64,000 nt of DNA from Cuneatibacter caecimuris. Its GTDB lineage: Bacteria; Bacillota; Clostridia; Lachnospirales; Lachnospiraceae. The notes beneath the pieces were generated by a model, which was not told the origin of the DNA, did not search any database, and saw only the letters and a program-made list of their open reading frames with translations. The position numbers and the translations under genes are program-made. The stretch lies in assembly GCF_004216775.1 (NCBI RefSeq), contig NZ_SGXF01000003.1, positions 207,224 through 271,223 of the forward strand, given 5' to 3'. Of this stretch, positions 59,654-64,000 are shown in pieces; position 1 is the first letter of the stretch; each line of letters opens with the position of its first letter.

Positions 59654-61690
59654 TCAGCGGAGGGGCTGCATCACTGCAGCACATTCCATGGGCGGGAGAA
59701 CCAATGTGCCGTTTATCTTACGGTCAGTCAGCAGATCTGTCCCCAAGCAGTGTTCGATCACTGCGTTCTGGCTTCCGTAATTAAAATAAAAGACAAAATT
59801 ATGTTTCCCGTCCGACCGCCGGTGCATTTCCACATGGCGGGGCAGGGCGGGAATTTCTATGCCTGCGTCTTCCAGAGCCATGCGGTATATCTTTTCCATT
59901 CCCGCCTGAGCCAGCCGTGCGCCGACGTACCAGGCTGTGCCGCTTCCAAACTTGTTTTTAGCAGCCGCGGGGCTTCCGGCATAAAAATCATCCGTGTATT
60001 CGGCCAGAACCTCCGCGCCCTCCAGTTTCAGGATTTCCGCAAAGTCATGGATCACAGAGCAGTCGCCGTCTGCAAAACGGGCGCTGTTTGTATCCGTGGG
60101 GTAGAGCGTATCGATTTCCTCGCTGTAAAGGCCGAAAAGCCGACGCAGGCCGCCGCCGGGAAAACCTCCCAGATAACACAGCGTATGCTCATTGACATAA
60201 CCGGTGAGGTAGGTGGCGATCAGCTGGCCTCCCTGCTCCACAAATTTGATCAGGCGTTCGGCAACCCCCTCATGGAGCAGATAGAGCATAGGGGCTGCCA
60301 GCAGGCGGTAGCCGGAGAAATCTTCTAAAGAAGAGATCACATCAGTCTCCACCCCCAGTTGCATCAAACTCTGATACTGGAGATATAAGGTTTCTTCGTA
60401 TTGTTTGCCGGATTGGGACAGACCCTGCATGTCTTTTATCGCCCAGCGGTTGTCACAGTCATAGAGTATGGCGGCTTGTGCTTTTACCGGGCTTCCGGTG
60501 ACAGGAGCCAGCTTCTGCAGCAGCCTGCCGACCTCCGCCACTTCACGGAAGGTGCGCGTGTTGTCCGTGCCCAGGTGGTCCATCACCGCGCCGTGGAACT
60601 GCTCCGCGCCGCCGCGGCCTTTGCGCCACTGGAAATACTGGACGGAGTCGGAACCGCAGGCCACAGCCTGCAGGCAGGAGAGCTTATGTACCCCGGGCCG
60701 TTTTAATTTGTTGAAAGGCTGCCAGTTGACCTGGCTGGGCGTGCTCTCCATCAGCAGAAAGGGCTGCTCCTGCTTCAGGCCGCGTATGGAAGCATGCTGG
60801 AAAGCAGTTCTGGCGGCGGTCTGTTCCAGGGTTTCCTGATCATTGTGATATCTGGGATAGGAATCCCAGGACACCAGGTCCAGAGGCTTGGAAAACTCGT
60901 GATAATCCAGGCCCTCATATAATTCCATCAGATTCGTGGTCACCGGGATATCCGGCGTGATTCTGCGGACCGCATCAATTTCCTGCTGCATGAAGTCTGT
61001 GGTGTTCCAGGTGGTAAAACGCCTCCATTCCAGCAGAAGGCCGGGGACAGAGCGTTCCCCATTGGAAAAGGGCGGTTCAATCTGGCTGAAATCGGTATAG
61101 GTGTGGCTCCAGAAGGAGGTCCACCACTGGCGGTTCAGTTCTTCTATATTGTTGTGAAAACGGTTTTTCAGATATTCCCGGAATTTATTCTGGCACAGGG
61201 GGCAATAGCACTCTCCGCCGAATTCATTGGAAATATGCCACAGGATGACACCGGGGTGGCGGCCCGCGGCCTCTGCCAGCCTGGTATCCATAATCTTTAC
61301 TTTTTCTCTGTAGGCCGGCGAACTCATGCAGTGATTATGGCGCAGGCCGTGGCGGTCCCTGAGCCCGTTTTCCGCCACCCGCATGGCCTCCGGGTAAGCA
61401 GCGTCCAGCCAGGCGGGACGGGCTCCGCTGGGTGTGGCCAGCACAGTATAGATGCCGTTGTCATACAGGCGGTCCATGATATCCGTGAGCCACCGGAAAT
61501 GAAATTCCCCTTCAGCCGGTTCGTATGCGGACCAGGCAAATATCCCCAGGGAGACACAGTTGACCCCGGCTTTCTTCATCAGCCGCAGGTCCTCTTCCAG
61601 TATATCCGGGCGGTCCAGCCATTGGTCGGGGTTATAATCCCCGCCGTGAATCATTCCGCTGATCTGCGGAAACAGAATCTTTTTTTTCAT
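59654..61690 (-). CDS. Beta-galactosidase, GH42 family (second of pair)
   Basis: 678 residues, usual GH42 length. The catalytic barrel starts GGDYNPDQWLDRPDILEEDL. The acid/base Glu lies in WHISNEFGGECYCP (about 155), the nucleophile Glu in LLMESTPSQVNWQP (about 318). The Cys cluster C-Y-C-P-L-C binds zinc in family members. A beta-galactosidase trimerisation-type domain follows (about 395-600) and a small beta domain ends the protein (HRRSDGKHNFVFYFNYG). No signal, so intracellular. Its ATG shares bases with the stop of the first GH42 gene (TAATG). It hydrolyses beta-galactosides, perhaps galactooligosaccharides; linkage is unknown. Confidence 0.94.
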   Translation of the reverse strand: MKKKILFPQISGMIHGGDYNPDQWLDRPDILEEDLRLMKKAGVNCVSLGIFAWSAYEPAEGEFHFRWLTDIMDRLYDNGIYTVLATPSGARPAWLDAAYPEAMRVAENGLRDRHGLRHNHCMSSPAYREKVKIMDTRLAEAAGRHPGVILWHISNEFGGECYCPLCQNKFREYLKNRFHNNIEELNRQWWTSFWSHTYTDFSQIEPPFSNGERSVPGLLLEWRRFTTWNTTDFMQQEIDAVRRITPDIPVTTNLMELYEGLDYHEFSKPLDLVSWDSYPRYHNDQETLEQTAARTAFQHASIRGLKQEQPFLLMESTPSQVNWQPFNKLKRPGVHKLSCLQAVACGSDSVQYFQWRKGRGGAEQFHGAVMDHLGTDNTRTFREVAEVGRLLQKLAPVTGSPVKAQAAILYDCDNRWAIKDMQGLSQSGKQYEETLYLQYQSLMQLGVETDVISSLEDFSGYRLLAAPMLYLLHEGVAERLIKFVEQGGQLIATYLTGYVNEHTLCYLGGFPGGGLRRLFGLYSEEIDTLYPTDTNSARFADGDCSVIHDFAEILKLEGAEVLAEYTDDFYAGSPAAAKNKFGSGTAWYVGARLAQAGMEKIYRMALEDAGIEIPALPRHVEMHRRSDGKHNFVFYFNYGSQNAVIEHCLGTDLLTDRKINGTLVLPPMECAAVMQPLR

Positions 61691-63711
61691 TAATTTCTCT
61701 CCTTCTTTTTCAATACCAATACGTCCCAGGGAGCCAGCTTCACCATGCCGGTAAAAGTCTTTCCCGACTGATAATCAGTCAGCTGGTCGGAACCGAAATC
61801 CACCCAGGCTTCTGAGACATTATGATTCAGGGCGAATACAACGCTGGCCTGGCCGGAGACCCTGTTGGTGAGTTCCACCCCAGCGGCAGCAGGATAGAGC
61901 GGCCGTATGCCGAGACTGCTGCAGACAGAGCCGAAGAAATCGGACAAAAAAGCGTCCTCCGGCTCTGTGCCGATATACCAGGCGGTTCCCTTTCCAAAGC
62001 TGTTTCTGGTCAGGCAGGGAACTCCGCGGTAAAAATCGGATTCATATACCGCCATGGTCTCTGCTTTCCTGGGATGGACGATATCGCAGAGAAAGCCGCA
62101 GCGGTAACGGGATGCGGGCAGGCCTGCCCTGGCGTCCGTCAGCATGTAATTGAATTCTTCCGGGCGCAGGGCGTCCGTCTCCTCCACCCAGATTCCCAGG
62201 ACTTCCTTTAATTTGCCGGGATATTCCCCGAATACGCAGCGGTCATTTTCATCCACCAGGCCGCTCATAACAGTGGCCGCGAAAGTCCCGCCTTTCCGGA
62301 CAAATTCCGTGATCCGTTCTGCCACGCCTTCTTTTGTCATATACAGTTCCGGGGCCAGGATCAGATCGTAGGAATCCAGGTCACTGTCCACAGAAAGAAT
62401 ATCCACAGGGATATTTTTTTCATAAAACGCCCTGTAGTATTTTGATACAGTTTTCAGATAGTCCATATCTTTGCTGGGCCCGCTGGCCAGCTCCAGGGCC
62501 CACCAGTTGTTCCAGTCGAAGAGAATTCCCACCCGGGAGGAGATCCTTCCTTCGATCAGGTCGCTTCCCAGCTTTTTCAGCTCTGCGCCCAGGCGTTTGA
62601 CTTCCCGGAAGACCCGGGTGCTGCCATGGCCTGCATGGCTGATCACGGCGCCGTGGAATTTTTCCTGCCCGGCGATGGACTGGCGCATCTGGAAAAACAG
62701 GCAAGTATCGGCTCCGTGGGCGATCGCCTGATAGCTGATCTTGCGTACTTCGCCGGGGCGCTTCAGTTTGTTGTAGGGCTGCCAGTTCTGCTGGTTGGGG
62801 GACTGTTCTGTCATCATGTAGGACTGCCCGCCTTTGAGCCCCCGCATGATATCATGTTTGAACGCCACCAGATCGGGGGGATCTGTGGGCCAGGGATAAT
62901 TGTCCCAGCCGGCCACATCCATGTGTTTGAGCATTTCAAACTGGTCCAGTTTTTTGATAAACCCGGAGATGTTGGTGGAAACCGGAATATCCGGGTTGTA
63001 TTTCTTCAGAATATCCGCCTCGTTTCGGAAACATTCAGCGGTGGAGTCAGTCATGAACCGCAGATAATCCAGCTCCACATTGGGCTGGAAGCGGTAATCG
63101 TCATTGAGCTCCGTAGGCAGCATGATTTCGTCGAAATCATAGACGGTGCGGCCCCAGAAAGCCGTATGCCAGCGGGCGTTCAGCTCCTCAATGCTGCCGT
63201 AACGTTTTTTTAGCCAGCCCCGGAATTTGTCCTGGCAGACCGGGCAATAGCAATAAGTTCCATATTCGTTGGAAACGTGCCAGACAGCAAGGGCCGGATG
63301 ACGGGCGTAGCGCCTGGCCATTTCTTCCGCGATGGCGGCGGCCCGTTCCCTGTATTTGGGGCTGTTGACGCAGAAAAATACCCGCATCCCGTGAGTGCGC
63401 CTTCTGCCTTCGATATCCACGGGCAGCACTTCCGGATATTTTCTGGAAAGCCATGCGGGCTGGGCCGTGGTGGGGGTGGCCAGGCAGACACGTATGCCGT
63501 GGGACCAGATGATGTCCAGAATCCGGTCCAGCCATTCAAAATGATACTCCCCTTCCGCGGGTTCCAGCTTTGCCCAGGAAAAGACAGGCAGGGTCAGCAG
63601 GTTGATTCCTGCTTCTTCAAAAAGCCGCATATCTTCCAGGATGGTCGCTTCATCCCATTGGTCCGGGTTATAGTCGCCGCCGAAGTAGATGCGGTCCGCT
63701 TTTTTTAACAT
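61690..63711 (-). CDS. Beta-galactosidase, GH42 family (first of pair)
   Basis: 673 residues. Motifs mirror the following paralogue: GGDYNPDQWDEATILEDM, acid/base Glu in WHVSNEYGTYCYCP, nucleophile Glu in MMTEQSPNQQNWQP, and the zinc Cys cluster CYCPVCQDKF. The two proteins are clearly related over their whole length but far from identical, suggesting a functional split rather than a recent copy. ATG 63711 is eight bases after AAAGGAG; the earlier TTG is rejected. Upstream lies an aldo/keto reductase, 21 bases away, so the operon probably handles galactosides and a carbonyl sugar product. Confidence 0.94.
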   Translation of the reverse strand: MLKKADRIYFGGDYNPDQWDEATILEDMRLFEEAGINLLTLPVFSWAKLEPAEGEYHFEWLDRILDIIWSHGIRVCLATPTTAQPAWLSRKYPEVLPVDIEGRRRTHGMRVFFCVNSPKYRERAAAIAEEMARRYARHPALAVWHVSNEYGTYCYCPVCQDKFRGWLKKRYGSIEELNARWHTAFWGRTVYDFDEIMLPTELNDDYRFQPNVELDYLRFMTDSTAECFRNEADILKKYNPDIPVSTNISGFIKKLDQFEMLKHMDVAGWDNYPWPTDPPDLVAFKHDIMRGLKGGQSYMMTEQSPNQQNWQPYNKLKRPGEVRKISYQAIAHGADTCLFFQMRQSIAGQEKFHGAVISHAGHGSTRVFREVKRLGAELKKLGSDLIEGRISSRVGILFDWNNWWALELASGPSKDMDYLKTVSKYYRAFYEKNIPVDILSVDSDLDSYDLILAPELYMTKEGVAERITEFVRKGGTFAATVMSGLVDENDRCVFGEYPGKLKEVLGIWVEETDALRPEEFNYMLTDARAGLPASRYRCGFLCDIVHPRKAETMAVYESDFYRGVPCLTRNSFGKGTAWYIGTEPEDAFLSDFFGSVCSSLGIRPLYPAAAGVELTNRVSGQASVVFALNHNVSEAWVDFGSDQLTDYQSGKTFTGMVKLAPWDVLVLKKKERN

Positions 63712-63732
63712 GATCAAATCTCCTTTGAATAT

Positions 63733-64000
63733 TTACTCATCCTGTTGCAGAAAATCCATGTCTTCGTCTGTAAGGCTGACGGAAAAAGCTTGCAGATTGT
63801 CCTTGATATGGGCCTCTGTAGAAGGGCTGATAATGGGAAATACCGGCAAGGGCTGGCGCAGCATCCAGGCCAGGCTGATCTGTGAAACAGAAGCGCCTTT
63901 TTTCTCCGCCAGTTTTTCCGCCTGCTTCAGCCGCCGGAAATTCTCGGGATAGCAGTATTCCTGTACTGTTGTGGGGGAGAGGTACTGATCCGCCAGGCCA
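63733..64000 (-). CDS. Aldo/keto reductase (N-terminal part outside window)
   Basis: Only the last 88 residues are visible: GLADQYLSPTTVQEYCYPEN, RLKQAEKLAEKKGASVSQISLAW, QPLPVFPIISPSTEAHIKDN, then FSVSLTDEDMDFLQQDE. These match the C-terminal helices and NADP-contact loop (PIISPSTEAHIKDN) of YdhF/YghZ-type aldo/keto reductases. It is transcribed ahead of the two GH42 genes with a 21-base gap to the first. The catalytic Tyr-Lys-His residues lie outside the window, so activity cannot be judged. Confidence 0.9.
   Translation of the reverse strand, partial: GLADQYLSPTTVQEYCYPENFRRLKQAEKLAEKKGASVSQISLAWMLRQPLPVFPIISPSTEAHIKDNLQAFSVSLTDEDMDFLQQDE

Noticed and set aside
59654-61690. Plus-strand frames inside the GH42 genes
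   Set aside because: Shadows of strong codon bias; the minus-strand genes carry all catalytic motifs.

Overview
The window looks like a chromosomal segment of a gut-type Lachnospiraceae / Clostridium cluster XIVa bacterium. This is inferred from strong AGGAGG ribosome sites, the style of YesM/YesN sugar operons, tandem GH42 enzymes, a CarD regulator, a PGTGD-type wall-sorting tail and many two-component systems. I saw no rRNA, tRNA, CRISPR array, phage block or intact insertion sequence.

Layout. 1-708 (-): 3'-truncated DegV lipid-binding protein. 920-12101 (+): a carbohydrate-uptake operon with solute-binding lipoprotein, two permeases (no ATPase), a GH106-like glycosidase, an EamA transporter, a YesM-like kinase, a YesN-like regulator and a sugar isomerase/epimerase-like enzyme. 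12164-12652: NUDIX hydrolase. 12838-13734 (-): AraC regulator, divergent from a heterodimeric ABC exporter pair (13810-17078), followed by an M42 aminopeptidase, threonyl-tRNA synthetase, a DUF2264 protein and a small coiled-coil protein. 22739-23053 is the broken 3' end of a GtrB-like glycosyltransferase. 23201-24708: divergent TetR regulator and SDR oxidoreductase.

24968-41855 is the most unusual part. Six co-directional genes encode a REC/HD-GYP/GGDEF protein, a regulator with two GntR-type DNA-binding domains, a hybrid histidine kinase, a lipoprotein that joins an ABC-type solute-binding domain to a 5'-nucleotidase C-terminal domain, a second hybrid kinase with two extracellular amino-acid-binding-type domains, and a 2082-residue wall-anchored protein. 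No transporter permease is present, so the binding proteins may serve sensing rather than uptake. I read the set as a candidate nutrient- or nucleoside-sensing, c-di-GMP-linked surface system; this is inference.

41972-43646 (-): P-loop kinase-like protein and glycerol dehydrogenase. 43793-48901 (+): response regulator, intramembrane-type kinase and FtsX-type ABC transporter (peptide-antibiotic stress module), with three 11-bp-spaced GTCAYC repeats before the transporter. 48978-52958: NAD-dependent epimerase, esterase, acyltransferase-like protein and DUF6320 protein. 53005-55729: flavin reductase-rubredoxin fusion, MarR regulator and MATE pump, where the divergent marR and MATE promoters share a GTTG-N6-CAAC site. 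55838-56356 (-): CarD. 56648-59646 (+): PhoU, PhoB-like and PhoR-like genes with an upstream Pho-box-like repeat and no Pst transporter in view. 59654-64000 (-): two GH42 beta-galactosidases and an aldo/keto reductase cut by the window end.
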